Below are positions 22,453 to 30,989 of a stretch of 35,132 nt of DNA, in pieces (the stretch's first letter is position 1; every line of letters begins with the position of its first letter). The notes beneath the pieces are model-generated. The model was not told where the DNA came from, did not search any database, and saw nothing but the letters and a program-made list of their open reading frames with translations. A program made the position numbers and the translations under genes. This DNA comes from DASUFE01 sp036274675 (GTDB taxonomy: Bacteria > Pseudomonadota > Gammaproteobacteria > HTCC5015). The DNA lies in assembly GCA_036274675.1 (NCBI GenBank), contig DASUFE010000057.1, positions 1-35,132 of the forward strand. Reading direction: 5' to 3'.

Positions 22453-25098
22453 TTACGCGAGCTGTTTCAGGCACTGCTGCAGCATGGCGGCCATTTCCGC
22501 GCCATTCTGATAGCGATCCTCGGCTTTTTTCTCCATCGCTTGCACCACGACGACTTCCAGTATGGGCGGCAGCTCGGGGTTCAGTTCCAGAATGCTGGGA
22601 GGAGTCTCATTGGCGATTTTGTACATCAGGGTCGCCATCGAGTCGGCTTGAAAGGGCAGTTGACCGCTCAGCATCTGGAACAGCATGACACCGAGCGAGA
22701 ACAGATCGGAACGCCCGTCAACCTTTCTTCCCGCAAGTTGCTCGGGTGACATATAGGAAGGCGTGCCGAGCACGACCCCGGTCTTGGTTTTGCTCGAGTC
22801 CGTAATGCGCGCAATACCGAAGTCCGTGATCTTGATCTGGCCCGATTCGGGTTCGTACATGATATTCGCAGGTTTGATATCGCGGTGTACCACGTTCTGA
22901 GAGTGCGCGTAATTCAGCGCATCCGCGGCGCGTTCAATGATCTGCAGCACGGTCTTGATCGGCAGCAGCTTGTCTTTTTTGGTATAGCGGTTCAGATCGT
23001 GGCCCTTGAGGAATTCCATGGCGATGTAGGCCAGATCGTGTTCCTCGCCGGCATCGTAAATGGTCACGATGTTGGGATGGTTCAGCCTGCCTGCCGTTTC
23101 CGCTTCGCGGAAGAACCGCTGTTTCACGTCCTCCAGCTCGTCGGCATCGAACTCTTGCGACAGGGCCATCGTCTTGATAGCGACGATACGGCTGATCTTG
23201 GGATCGATACCCTGATAAACAACACCCATCGCGCCCTTGCCGAGTTCCTTCTGTATCTGATAACGGCCCAGCATCGGTTTTTCGACGTCGGAGCCGTCCA
23301 TGATCAAAGTGCCGCCGGCCGCGGTTCCGCCGCCCGCCTTGCCGCCCAGAATAATGGTGTCTTCCATCTTCTTGCTGCGCGCAATGCGCTGCTCAACGTC
23401 CCGGAATTTGGGGTTGAACTGGGAGATATATTGATAAACGTTGCCCGCCTTGCTGAATTGGCGTTTACGTTCGTAATCCAGGGCGAGGTTATACAGTACT
23501 TCCGATGTGGAATCGTCCTTCGGGCATCTGCGGAATTTCTCGAAAGCCATATCCAACTGGCCTTGGCCCTGGAAGGCGAGGCCCAGCATCTTATTGCTTT
23601 CGGCTGACTCCATATCCGAATGCAGCTTGCCGCGCTCGATGACGAGGAACTGCTTGGTTGTCAATATCACATACCCGGTTATCAACAGCGCCGCGGGCAG
23701 CATCAGCTGCAGCCAGACCGCCTGTTGGGTCATGGAAATGTAGCTGGCCAGGAATAATGCCAGCAGCAGGGAGGCACTGACTATGGCCCCCATTTGCGCT
23801 TTCAGTTTGGGCAGGACGAACATGATAAAGCCGGCGATAAGCAGGAAAACCAGGAACTCCACGGGCCCTGTCCATGCGGGAATTGTAAAAAAATCTTCGT
23901 TCAATATGCTGGCGACGGTATGCGCCAGAGCTTCGGCTTCGGATAAATTGGATGAAATCGGGGTAATTTGCGGTTTGCTGACGCCAGAAGCGTTGGTTCC
24001 CACGATTACAATCTTATCCTTATATTTGGAGACCGGAACCTTGTCGTTCAGCACGTCAAAAAACGAATCAACGGGAAAAATGGATCCGCCGTCTTCGGAC
24101 CGGTAAAAGAAGTTGAACATTTTCGATTGGCCATCGGTCCCGATATTCAAACGGCCGAGTTGTACCCCTTCGCCCAGATTGACGGTGATATCGTCCATGT
24201 CGAGATTCAGGCTTCTGGCCGCAATCAATAAAGCGTAGGAGGGGAGATAAGTGCCGTAGTAGTTGACCACCAGCGGCAGGGTCCGGGCTCCATCGTCGCT
24301 GTATGGAGAGTAGTTAATGTATCCTATCCCATTCGAAACCAAACCGATTTCCTGGATCGGTATCTCAAGACCGCTTATTTCCATCGGCAGCGATGCGTCT
24401 CCTATGCCCTGAGCGCCGATATTGTCCTGAATGTTCTGTATGGCGTATTTTTGTACGTAGTCGGGAAGTTCCGAATCAGGATTGCCCTGCGGGTAACGGT
24501 AGTCGACGAGCATGGGGGTCAGGACATTACCGGCTTTCGTTATGCTGTCAGTCAGCACTTTGTCCATATCCAGGGAATTCTGGGCCTGCTCCAGAAAATT
24601 TTCGACCTCGTTGACGGATTTTTGTATGGCGCCAAAAGATGTCAACAGCTCACCTCTGGCGGGGCCGGTTACCTTTGCGATCGAGGTTCTGTGTTGCTGC
24701 AGCAGGTTCGGGACTCCTGCAACAGGCTGCTGGGTGATTCCCGAAACCTGATAATACCCTGCCATTTCCTTGATGAACTGCAGGCCGGGATCGATTTGGG
24801 CCTCTGAGAAAACCGGAGTGTAAGCGATGACCTTTGCGCCCGCGCCGCTGAGCTTGTCGATCATGGCGGCATGCACGTCCCTGGACCATGGCCAGCGGCC
24901 TATGTTGTTGATGCTGGAATCGTCGATGGCCAGAATAGAAATATTGTCCTGCGGAGAACGATCCGAACCTCTAACCCCCATATCGTAGACAGAGCGCTCA
25001 AGATTGCCTATCAAGGGAGTGGCGCGGTAGACAATCAGCACCAGAATGACAATCAGCAGTCCGATAACCCATTCGCGTTTCCAGAGCGGTGTTTTCAT
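22453..25098 (-). CDS. CHASE2-domain receptor Ser/Thr protein kinase
   Basis: An 881-residue membrane kinase. Helix at about 10-27, then a periplasmic CHASE2 domain at about 40-405 (LAIDDSSINNIGRWPWSR; IVIVGTNASG), three helices between 410 and 480, a TPR-like stretch at 495-565 (LGLAFQGQGQLDMAFEKF), a Gly-rich linker, and a Hanks-type kinase at about 612-875. Kinase elements: glycine loop LGKGAMGVVY, K642, catalytic HRDIKPAN with D740, DFG at 759-761, and APE-like SPEQ. All catalytic residues are intact. In the linker, T581 (EDTIILGG) and T597 (GGTLIMDG) resemble phosphothreonine sites. It heads the operon with PP2C and FHA genes. The set recalls the PpkA/PppA/Fha trio of type VI secretion, but no secretion gene is near. 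Confidence 0.94.
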   Translation of the reverse strand: MKTPLWKREWVIGLLIVILVLIVYRATPLIGNLERSVYDMGVRGSDRSPQDNISILAIDDSSINNIGRWPWSRDVHAAMIDKLSGAGAKVIAYTPVFSEAQIDPGLQFIKEMAGYYQVSGITQQPVAGVPNLLQQHRTSIAKVTGPARGELLTSFGAIQKSVNEVENFLEQAQNSLDMDKVLTDSITKAGNVLTPMLVDYRYPQGNPDSELPDYVQKYAIQNIQDNIGAQGIGDASLPMEISGLEIPIQEIGLVSNGIGYINYSPYSDDGARTLPLVVNYYGTYLPSYALLIAARSLNLDMDDITVNLGEGVQLGRLNIGTDGQSKMFNFFYRSEDGGSIFPVDSFFDVLNDKVPVSKYKDKIVIVGTNASGVSKPQITPISSNLSEAEALAHTVASILNEDFFTIPAWTGPVEFLVFLLIAGFIMFVLPKLKAQMGAIVSASLLLALFLASYISMTQQAVWLQLMLPAALLITGYVILTTKQFLVIERGKLHSDMESAESNKMLGLAFQGQGQLDMAFEKFRRCPKDDSTSEVLYNLALDYERKRQFSKAGNVYQYISQFNPKFRDVEQRIARSKKMEDTIILGGKAGGGTAAGGTLIMDGSDVEKPMLGRYQIQKELGKGAMGVVYQGIDPKISRIVAIKTMALSQEFDADELEDVKQRFFREAETAGRLNHPNIVTIYDAGEEHDLAYIAMEFLKGHDLNRYTKKDKLLPIKTVLQIIERAADALNYAHSQNVVHRDIKPANIMYEPESGQIKITDFGIARITDSSKTKTGVVLGTPSYMSPEQLAGRKVDGRSDLFSLGVMLFQMLSGQLPFQADSMATLMYKIANETPPSILELNPELPPILEVVVVQAMEKKAEDRYQNGAEMAAMLQQCLKQLA

Positions 25099-25294
25099 AA
25101 TTTTTCCTAATTGCTCTTAGTAGCCCAACTGCTCGTTGGAGGATCCTTGTCCCGCTTCTTCAGCTCGCTTCAGGGCGCATATAAAAACCGCCCCTTGCTC
25201 CGAAAATCAAACACTTGTGCCCATGATTTTCGTTGCGCCACTGCCCCGGCGCCGATAGCCTGCTTTCCTGCAAACTTTTGAAGGACTGTTAGGG

Positions 25295-25322
25295 ATAATA
25301 CTCAAAATCTTTGTTAAAACAA
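25295..25322 (-). promoter_or_regulatory. Candidate promoter of the kinase-phosphatase-FHA operon
   Basis: On the minus strand TTGTTT (25322-25317) and TATTAT (25300-25295) are 16 bases apart. Confidence 0.4.
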
Positions 25323-25397
25323 TATCTTTGCCGCTGTTTTTTAGGGAAAATTTCCGGAAACCGGCGGACCGCATGATTTTCCGGGCAAAGGACCGGC

Positions 25398-25427
25398 TTC
25401 ACGCTCATATAAGGCCGTGGCTATAAT
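25398..25427 (+). promoter_or_regulatory. Candidate promoter of the GAF-HD-GYP gene
   Basis: Perfect TATAAT at 25422-25427 with TTCACG at 25398-25403, 18-base spacer. It overlaps the upstream possible start codons (GTG 25417, ATG 25426), which argues for the later start. Confidence 0.45.
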
Positions 25428-25479
25428 GCCCTTCACTAAATATCGGCAGCTTCCCTCTGCCCGCGGAATCCAACCGGCC

Positions 25480-27057
25480 ATGCAGCATTTACTTGAACGC
25501 GTCGAACGCCTGAATCGCATCGGCATCGCGCTCTCAGCCGAAAAGGACCCGGCGCGCCTGCTTGAAATGATCCTGCGCGGCGCCAAGGAGCTGACCGGTG
25601 CCGACGGCGGCAGTCTGTATTCGGTAACTCCCAATCGCACGCTGGCTTTCGACATCATTGCCACGGACTCGCTGGGAATCTCGATGGGAGGCACCACCGG
25701 CAGAGCCATTCCCTTCCCGCAACTCCCGCTTTACGATGAACAGAGCCGGCCAATCACCAATATGGTGGTTGCTTGCGCAGTGCATGAACGCAATACCATC
25801 AATATTGCCGATGCTTACGACGCGGCAGGCTATGATTTCAGCGGGACCCGGAAATTCGACAGCCAGACCGGGTATCGGACGCGTTCGCTGCTCACCATTC
25901 CGATGAAAAATCATGAGGATGAAATCATCGGTGTGTTGCAGTTGATCAATGCGCAGCATCCGGAGACCGGCGAGATCACTACCTTCTCGACGACGGACCA
26001 GCAGTTGGCTGAATCGCTCGCATCCCAGGCCGCCGTGGCGCTGACAACCCAGCGCCTGATTTCGGATTTGCAGAAACTGTTCGAGTCCTTCATTCAGCTG
26101 ATAGCGACTGCGATCGACGAGAAGTCACCCTATACCGGCTCACATTGCCGCCGCATCCCCGTATTGACGATGATGCTGGCGGAAGCCGTGCACAATACCG
26201 GGCATGGGCCGCTCGCGGATTTCCGCATGACCCAGCAGGACCGCTATGAGCTGGAAACGGCGGCCTGGCTGCACGACTGCGGCAAGGTGACCTCTCCCGA
26301 ATATGTCATCGACAAGTCCACCAAGCTGGAAACCATCTTTGACCGCATCGAACTGATCGATACCCGGTTTGAGGTGCTGAAACGGGATGCCGAGATCGAT
26401 TATCTCAAGAGGTCGGCACCGACCAGCCCGGCCGAACGCGAAAAGCTCGCGAAGGAATTCAGAGATACGATTTCAAAGCTGGAAGAAGAGCGCGCCTTTT
26501 TACGCAAGGCGAATATCGGCGGCGAATTTATGTCGCCTGTCGAACAGCAGCGTGTGCGTGAAATCGGTGGCCGGCAGCTGCTCAATCAGGACGGGGAACT
26601 GGTGCCGCTGTTGACGCCGGAAGAGATCTATAACCTGACCATCCCGAAGGGAACGCTGACTCCGGAAGAGCGCACCATCGTCAATAATCACATGGTAGCC
26701 ACCATCAAGATGCTGGAATCCCTGCCTTTCCCCAAGCATCTCTCGCGCGTGCCCGAATATGCGGGCGGGCATCATGAGCGCATGGACGGCAAGGGTTATC
26801 CCAAGGGGCTGCGGCGCGAGGAAATGTCGGTGCCCGCGCGGATCATGGCTATCGCGGATGTTTTCGAGGCCTTGAGCGCGCGCGATCGCCCGTACAAGAA
26901 AGGCAAGACCATCAGCGAATGCCTGGTGATTATGCGCAACATGGCGCAGAACAATCATCTGGACCCGGATCTGTTCGAGATCTTCGAGCGTGAAAAGGTT
27001 TATCTGCGTTACGCCCAGGAATTCATGCATCCGGACCAGATCGACAGCTTGAGGTGA
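25480..27057 (+). CDS. GAF and HD-GYP domain protein (probable c-di-GMP phosphodiesterase)
   Basis: A 525-residue cytoplasmic protein. An N-terminal GAF sensor domain (about 8-192: ELTGADGGSLYSV, RTRSLLTIPMKN, IIGVLQLINA) precedes an HD-GYP domain with the metal pair in WLHDCGK (H265-D266) and the GYP signature HHERMDGKGYPKGL (from 431). Between them lies an insertion of roughly 110 charged residues (KSTKLETIFDRIELIDTRFE...) that standard HD-GYP proteins lack. HD-GYP enzymes usually hydrolyse cyclic di-GMP. I prefer ATG 25480 because a TATAAT box overlaps the earlier starts at 25417 and 25426; if those are used the protein is 18-21 residues longer. It is divergent from the kinase operon and converges on the cNMP-rhodanese gene. 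Confidence 0.88.
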   Translation: MQHLLERVERLNRIGIALSAEKDPARLLEMILRGAKELTGADGGSLYSVTPNRTLAFDIIATDSLGISMGGTTGRAIPFPQLPLYDEQSRPITNMVVACAVHERNTINIADAYDAAGYDFSGTRKFDSQTGYRTRSLLTIPMKNHEDEIIGVLQLINAQHPETGEITTFSTTDQQLAESLASQAAVALTTQRLISDLQKLFESFIQLIATAIDEKSPYTGSHCRRIPVLTMMLAEAVHNTGHGPLADFRMTQQDRYELETAAWLHDCGKVTSPEYVIDKSTKLETIFDRIELIDTRFEVLKRDAEIDYLKRSAPTSPAEREKLAKEFRDTISKLEEERAFLRKANIGGEFMSPVEQQRVREIGGRQLLNQDGELVPLLTPEEIYNLTIPKGTLTPEERTIVNNHMVATIKMLESLPFPKHLSRVPEYAGGHHERMDGKGYPKGLRREEMSVPARIMAIADVFEALSARDRPYKKGKTISECLVIMRNMAQNNHLDPDLFEIFEREKVYLRYAQEFMHPDQIDSLR

Positions 27058-27086
27058 TGCCGCGGCGGTTCCGTGCCGGGATGGCT

Positions 27087-28148
27087 CTATTCAGACTGTT
27101 TGTCCGAATCGGGTACCGACGCCAGCCCATTTTTCAGCACGGAGGGGTTGATTCCGCTCTCGCTCAGAATGTAGGCCGCAGCCGAACTGCGGCGTCCGGT
27201 GTCGCAGCAGAGTATGTATTGCTTCTGCGAGTCCAGGCTTTTAACCTTGAGCCGCATCGAGATCAGGGGCAGGTTCACGGCACCCTTGATATGGCTCATC
27301 TTGAACTCGGCCGGGAGCCGCACGTCCAGCCACTGCGCCGCTCCTGATGCGACTTTGGCCTTGGCCTGCGCGTAATCCATCCAGTCCTGGATCGGTTCGT
27401 TCAGCAACGAAATGAAATCCTTCTTTGAGAGGCGCACCAGGGTGCCTTTGGTGAGCATGGTGATAGTGGCGTTGCGTTTGCTTTCTGAAATGAGCGCCTC
27501 TTCGCCGAAGCTGTCTCCCGGCCCAAGTTCCGCGAGCTTGATGCCCTTCGGATTGGCCGGAGTGGCGCGCGTCACCAGCGCCCGTCCATTTTTAATGATG
27601 TAGAAGTAGTCGCCTTCGTCATCCTGTTTGATCACGACGTCGCCCGGATTGTACGAAACCTGCTCCATCCGCATGAAAATGGCCTGGATGTTGGCCGGAG
27701 GCACTTTGTGAAAGGCCTTGGTCTGGAGCAGCTGGGTCATCCAGTCGTCTTCGCTTTCGTTTTCGCTGCCAAGCTCCTCGACGTGATAGGTCCCGGTCTG
27801 CGCCCAGGTCATCATGAGATCCAGTAGATTGCTGTCGACGCGTATAAAAGTGGAGTCTTCTTTGGCTCTGGCCGATAATGCGCGCGGTTGGGCATGCGCG
27901 AGCGGCTGCCTGACTTCGGGGGACTTCATGGTGATTGTTTTCACCACTTCCTTATCCTGCATCAGGTCCACACTCCCGGAGAGCAGGTATATATGCTGCT
28001 TGTCGGAATCGCCCTTTTTGAACAGGTAGCGTCCCGACTGGATGGATTCAACCATCGTTTTGTTGGCGAGTTCGAGCAGATTGTCCGGGTTCAGGCTGTT
28101 GAGGGGAACAAGCGTTTGTAAGGTTGACTTGTCGACGGCCGTACTCAT
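27087..28148 (-). CDS. Tandem cyclic-nucleotide-binding and rhodanese protein
   Basis: A 353-residue cytoplasmic protein. The first cNMP-binding fold (about 12-115, LFKKGDSDKQHIYLLSGSVDL) lacks the phosphate-binding GE...R motif. The second (about 140-255) has it in full, GDSFGEEALISESKRNATIT with E216 and R225. A rhodanese domain (about 260-345) carries the active-site cysteine C315 in the loop CDTGRRS, so persulfide chemistry is possible. The gene converges on the HD-GYP gene with 29 bases between them. With the cyclase at 14357, cAMP control of a sulfur-handling or regulatory protein is the inference; the ligand could also be another nucleotide. Confidence 0.9.
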   Translation of the reverse strand: MSTAVDKSTLQTLVPLNSLNPDNLLELANKTMVESIQSGRYLFKKGDSDKQHIYLLSGSVDLMQDKEVVKTITMKSPEVRQPLAHAQPRALSARAKEDSTFIRVDSNLLDLMMTWAQTGTYHVEELGSENESEDDWMTQLLQTKAFHKVPPANIQAIFMRMEQVSYNPGDVVIKQDDEGDYFYIIKNGRALVTRATPANPKGIKLAELGPGDSFGEEALISESKRNATITMLTKGTLVRLSKKDFISLLNEPIQDWMDYAQAKAKVASGAAQWLDVRLPAEFKMSHIKGAVNLPLISMRLKVKSLDSQKQYILCCDTGRRSSAAAYILSESGINPSVLKNGLASVPDSDKQSE

Positions 28149-28259
28149 AAGGGGAGCGGTTTTCCTGAACTTCGGATTGGCTATATTTTCAAATTCTGCC
28201 GTAACTTACAGGTAGAACGGTCAGAAAGCAATATCCAGCCTGATACGGCACAGTTTGTA

Positions 28260-28288
28260 CTGACACGGTTATTTTTGTGGCATATCCT
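28260..28288 (+). promoter_or_regulatory. Candidate promoter of the yafS-like gene
   Basis: CTGACA at 28260-28265 and TATCCT at 28283-28288 with a 17-base spacer. It lies downstream of one in-frame start (28275) and so supports the GTG at 28359. Confidence 0.4.
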
Positions 28289-28358
28289 TGCAAAACGATG
28301 GCTGCGGTCATTCTCCTGTCGCCGCGCAGACTTTAGGTATCGAAGATTGAGAACTCCT

Positions 28359-29096
28359 GTGAACGAGATTTCCGCCACCTCGGATCTGGATGCATTGAAT
28401 GCATGGTATCAGACACCGTTCGGCCGCATGCTGAAAGCGCAGGTGGCGGATGCGCTGCTGTCCTGCCTCAAGCCGCTGCCTGTGAACGAACTGCTGCATC
28501 TTGGAGTCGGCGGTTTCGATGAAGTGCTGGCGGGCCAAAAGGACGAGCGGATGATCTTTTTCACGGACATGGCCTGCCAGCACCTGCTGGCGAAAGAAGA
28601 AAATACCTTGCCGCTGCGAGAGGGCAGTCAGGAGTGTGTCGTACTGTTGCACGGTCTTGATATAGCCGGCGACCCCCACGGGGTTTTGCGCGAGATAAAC
28701 CGGATCATGTCGGTGCGGGGATATCTCGTGATTGTGGGATTCAACGCCTTGAGCGGCTGGGGCTGGTACCGGCCGTTCCGCAATGTGTATCGCTGGAAAC
28801 GCGCCATGCCATGGACACTGCGCTTCTACAGCACCGGGCGCCTGCGGGACTGGCTGTCACTGCTGGGTTTTGATATCCGCCAGGCCCGTACTTTGAATTT
28901 CCGTCCGCATGTACACAAACCAAAGCTGCTCGACAATTTCAGGCATATCGATACGTTGGGTGGACTCATGCTGCCGTTTTTCGGCAATGTCTACATTCTC
29001 ACTGCGCAGAAGCGCGCTATGCCGCTGACACCCGTGCTCAACCGCAAGTTCCGCGGCAGCTTGCTCAAGCCCGGACTGGTGGAGCCGGGCGTTTGA
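28359..29096 (+). CDS. SAM-dependent methyltransferase (YafS-like)
   Basis: A 245-residue class I methyltransferase-like protein. ALNAWYQTPFGRMLKAQ opens the domain, a SAM-motif I equivalent is ELLHLGVGGFDEVL, and the later strand VLREINRIMSVRGYLVIVGFN fits Methyltransf_11. GWGWYRPFRNVYRW is typical of the YafS subgroup. E. coli yafS is likewise followed by rnhA and dnaQ; gloB, its usual divergent neighbour, is replaced here by the cNMP-rhodanese gene. The glycine-rich loop is poor, so the methyl acceptor and even activity are uncertain. I chose GTG 28359; a start at 28275 would fall in the probable promoter. Confidence 0.8.
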   Translation: MNEISATSDLDALNAWYQTPFGRMLKAQVADALLSCLKPLPVNELLHLGVGGFDEVLAGQKDERMIFFTDMACQHLLAKEENTLPLREGSQECVVLLHGLDIAGDPHGVLREINRIMSVRGYLVIVGFNALSGWGWYRPFRNVYRWKRAMPWTLRFYSTGRLRDWLSLLGFDIRQARTLNFRPHVHKPKLLDNFRHIDTLGGLMLPFFGNVYILTAQKRAMPLTPVLNRKFRGSLLKPGLVEPGV

Positions 29097-29117
29097 TTAT
29101 CCTCGAACCCACTGTTG

Positions 29118-29147
29118 TTGCCCGGCGGAAGCGGCGGGGTGTATATT
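29118..29147 (+). promoter_or_regulatory. Weak candidate promoter of rnhA-dnaQ
   Basis: TTGCCC at 29118-29123 and TATATT at 29142-29147, 18-base spacer, 31 bases before rnhA. Only the -10 box is good. Confidence 0.3.
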
Positions 29148-29178
29148 CAGCGCGCTCGCGGCATTTTAAGAAGGATTC

Positions 29179-29631
29179 ATGAGCCACGTTGAAATTTTTA
29201 CCGACGGCGCGTGCAGGGGCAATCCGGGGCCAGGCGGCTGGGGTGCGCTGCTTCGTTATAAGGACAGCGAAAAGGAGCTCTACGGAGCTGAACTGAATAC
29301 CACCAATAACCGGATGGAATTGCTGGCGGCGATCCGGGCCCTGGAAGAACTGAAACACCCATGCAAAGTCACGGTAACCACTGACTCCAATTATGTAAAA
29401 AAAGGCATTACCGAATGGCTGCAGTCCTGGAAACAACGCGGGTGGAAGACGGCCGGAAAAACTCCGGTGCAAAATGTTGAACTGTGGCAACGCCTTGAAC
29501 AGGCTGTTAGCCGGCACGAGCATGTTGAATGGAAATGGGTGCGCGGGCACAGCGGCCACATTGAGAATGAACGGGCCGACCAGCTGGCGAACCGTGCGAT
29601 CGACGAATTATTAGAGGGGGGACTTCAGTAA
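29179..29631 (+). CDS. rnhA: Ribonuclease HI
   Basis: Cuts the RNA strand of RNA-DNA hybrids (primer and R-loop removal). The 150-residue product has the active-site set D9 (FTDGACRGNPGPGG), E47 (RMELLAAI), D69 (TTDSNYV), H124 (RGHSGH) and D134 (ERADQLA), and the basic protrusion SWKQRGWKTAGK of proteobacterial RNase HI. AAGAAGGA precedes the ATG. Its TAA stop shares one base with the dnaQ start (TAATG), so the two are translationally coupled; the pairing is conserved in gammaproteobacteria. Confidence 0.97.
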   Translation: MSHVEIFTDGACRGNPGPGGWGALLRYKDSEKELYGAELNTTNNRMELLAAIRALEELKHPCKVTVTTDSNYVKKGITEWLQSWKQRGWKTAGKTPVQNVELWQRLEQAVSRHEHVEWKWVRGHSGHIENERADQLANRAIDELLEGGLQ

Positions 29632-30371
29632 TGATGCTGCGCCAGATTGTACTGGACACCGAAACCACGGGCCTCGAACCTGAGAATGGGCACCGCATCA
29701 TAGAAATTGGCTGCGTGGAAATCGTCAACCGGCGCCTCACCGGCAATCATTTCCATCAGTACCTGCAGCCTGACCGTGAGATAGATCCCGCCGCCGCCGA
29801 GGTACACGGCATAACCGAGGAATTTCTTCGCGACAAACCCAGGTTCGGCGATATCGCCGCGGATTTTCTGGCGTTCGTTCGTGGCGCCGAGTTGATTATT
29901 CATAATGCGGCGTTTGATACCGGTTTTATCAATCATGAACTCCGGCTCTGGGATGCGGCCCAGTTGCCGCTGGAGAGCCTGTGTACAGTGACGGACACTC
30001 TGGGCATGGCGCGCCGACTGCATCCGGGTCAGAAGAACAACCTGGACGCTTTGTGCAAACGCTATTCGATCGATAACTCCCAGCGTACTCTGCACGGCGC
30101 ATTGCTCGACGCCGAGATACTGGCCGACGTATACCTGTCCATGACCGGAGGACAGGCGGACTTGACTCTGGATACCGGCGAGGAGATAGCGATACAGACA
30201 CTCGGCAACGTGGAAATCCGGGTGAATCGCGCCAACCTGATTGTCATCAGGGCTGATGGCGCCGAGCTTGACGCTCACATGCGCGTGCTGGAAATCCTGC
30301 GCAAGGCCGGTAAAGGGAAGTGTGCATGGGACAGCTTTGAGGAATCCGCTGAAACCCAGGGCATATCTTAG
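29631..30371 (+). CDS. dnaQ: DNA polymerase III epsilon subunit (3'-5' proofreading exonuclease)
   Basis: Proofreading subunit of the replicase. The 246-residue product shows the DEDDh exonuclease residues D9 and E11 (VLDTETTGLEP), D96 (IIHNAAFDTGF), H155 and D160 (LHGALLDAEILADVYL), with the same spacing as in E. coli. A C-terminal region of about 70 residues should contact the polymerase subunit. The start ATG overlaps the rnhA stop. It converges on smpB with a 4-base overlap of the stops. Confidence 0.96.
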   Translation: MMLRQIVLDTETTGLEPENGHRIIEIGCVEIVNRRLTGNHFHQYLQPDREIDPAAAEVHGITEEFLRDKPRFGDIAADFLAFVRGAELIIHNAAFDTGFINHELRLWDAAQLPLESLCTVTDTLGMARRLHPGQKNNLDALCKRYSIDNSQRTLHGALLDAEILADVYLSMTGGQADLTLDTGEEIAIQTLGNVEIRVNRANLIVIRADGAELDAHMRVLEILRKAGKGKCAWDSFEESAETQGIS

Positions 30372-30838
30372 TGTTGTCTTAGGACCCGTTGCTTCTGCCG
30401 CTGCCAATCCCGGTCTTTCTCAACAGCGCGCTTGTCGTGCGCCTTTTTGCCCTTGGCCAATCCTATTTCCAGCTTGATTTTGCCCTTGCTCCAGTAAAGC
30501 GCGAGCGGAACCAGGGCATAACCCTTGCGCTCCACGGCTCCAAGCAGGCGGTTCAGCTGCAGGCGATGCAGCAGTAATTTGCGGGTGCGCGTGGGTTCCG
30601 CCCGCACGTGCGTTGAGGCGGTTGGCAGCGGAGTGACGTGGCTGCCGAACAGCCAGGCCTCGCCGTTCTTCAATAGCACGTAACTTTCCTTGAGCTGAAC
30701 GCGGCCGTCGCGCAGGCTTTTGACCTCCCAGCCCTGCAGGGCAAGACCGGCTTCCAGCGTTTCTTCGATGAAATACTCGTGCCGCGCCTGGCGGTTAAGC
30801 GCGATCGGCGGGGTCTCGTTCTGCTGCTTTTTGGACAT
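30368..30838 (-). CDS. smpB: SsrA-binding protein SmpB
   Basis: Binds tmRNA and brings it to stalled ribosomes (trans-translation). The 156-residue product matches the family: NRQARHEYFIEETLEAGLAL, GWEVKSLRDGRVQLKESYV, RTRKLLLHRLQLNRLLG and GYALVPLALYWSKGKIKLEIGLAKGKK, then a basic tail (KDRDWQRQKQRVLRQ) that enters the mRNA channel. No tmRNA gene was seen in this window. It faces the transporter gene divergently; ratA, often found there, is missing. Confidence 0.97.
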   Translation of the reverse strand: MSKKQQNETPPIALNRQARHEYFIEETLEAGLALQGWEVKSLRDGRVQLKESYVLLKNGEAWLFGSHVTPLPTASTHVRAEPTRTRKLLLHRLQLNRLLGAVERKGYALVPLALYWSKGKIKLEIGLAKGKKAHDKRAVEKDRDWQRQKQRVLRQH

Positions 30839-30989
30839 GCGGCATTATATGCAGCAGCCACGGCCCGCGAAAGCAGGGAAGCGGACCGCTTGCGTTCAGG
30901 GTGAAGTCGATCGCAGATACTTGATGTGGGCATTGAGTCCGGGGAGGTTTTTATTCAAACTACCGCCAGCCAATATCCGGGAAAATTCG

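Larger units (their letters stand above)
25099..25479. other. Divergent regulatory interval between the kinase operon and the HD-GYP gene
   Basis: No gene is supported in these 381 bases. It carries a candidate promoter on each strand (listed). A perfect 9-bp inverted repeat CGAAAATCA / TGATTTTCG lies at 25201-25209 and 25224-25232. CATGATTTTC occurs at 25222-25231 and again at 25372-25381. The kinase transcript would have a leader of about 190 bases that includes the inverted repeat. Confidence 0.5.

Noticed and set aside
20870..25098. Type VI secretion regulatory cluster (PpkA, PppA, Fha)
   Set aside because: The trio is similar in logic, but the kinase carries CHASE2, and no secretion structural gene is present in the window.
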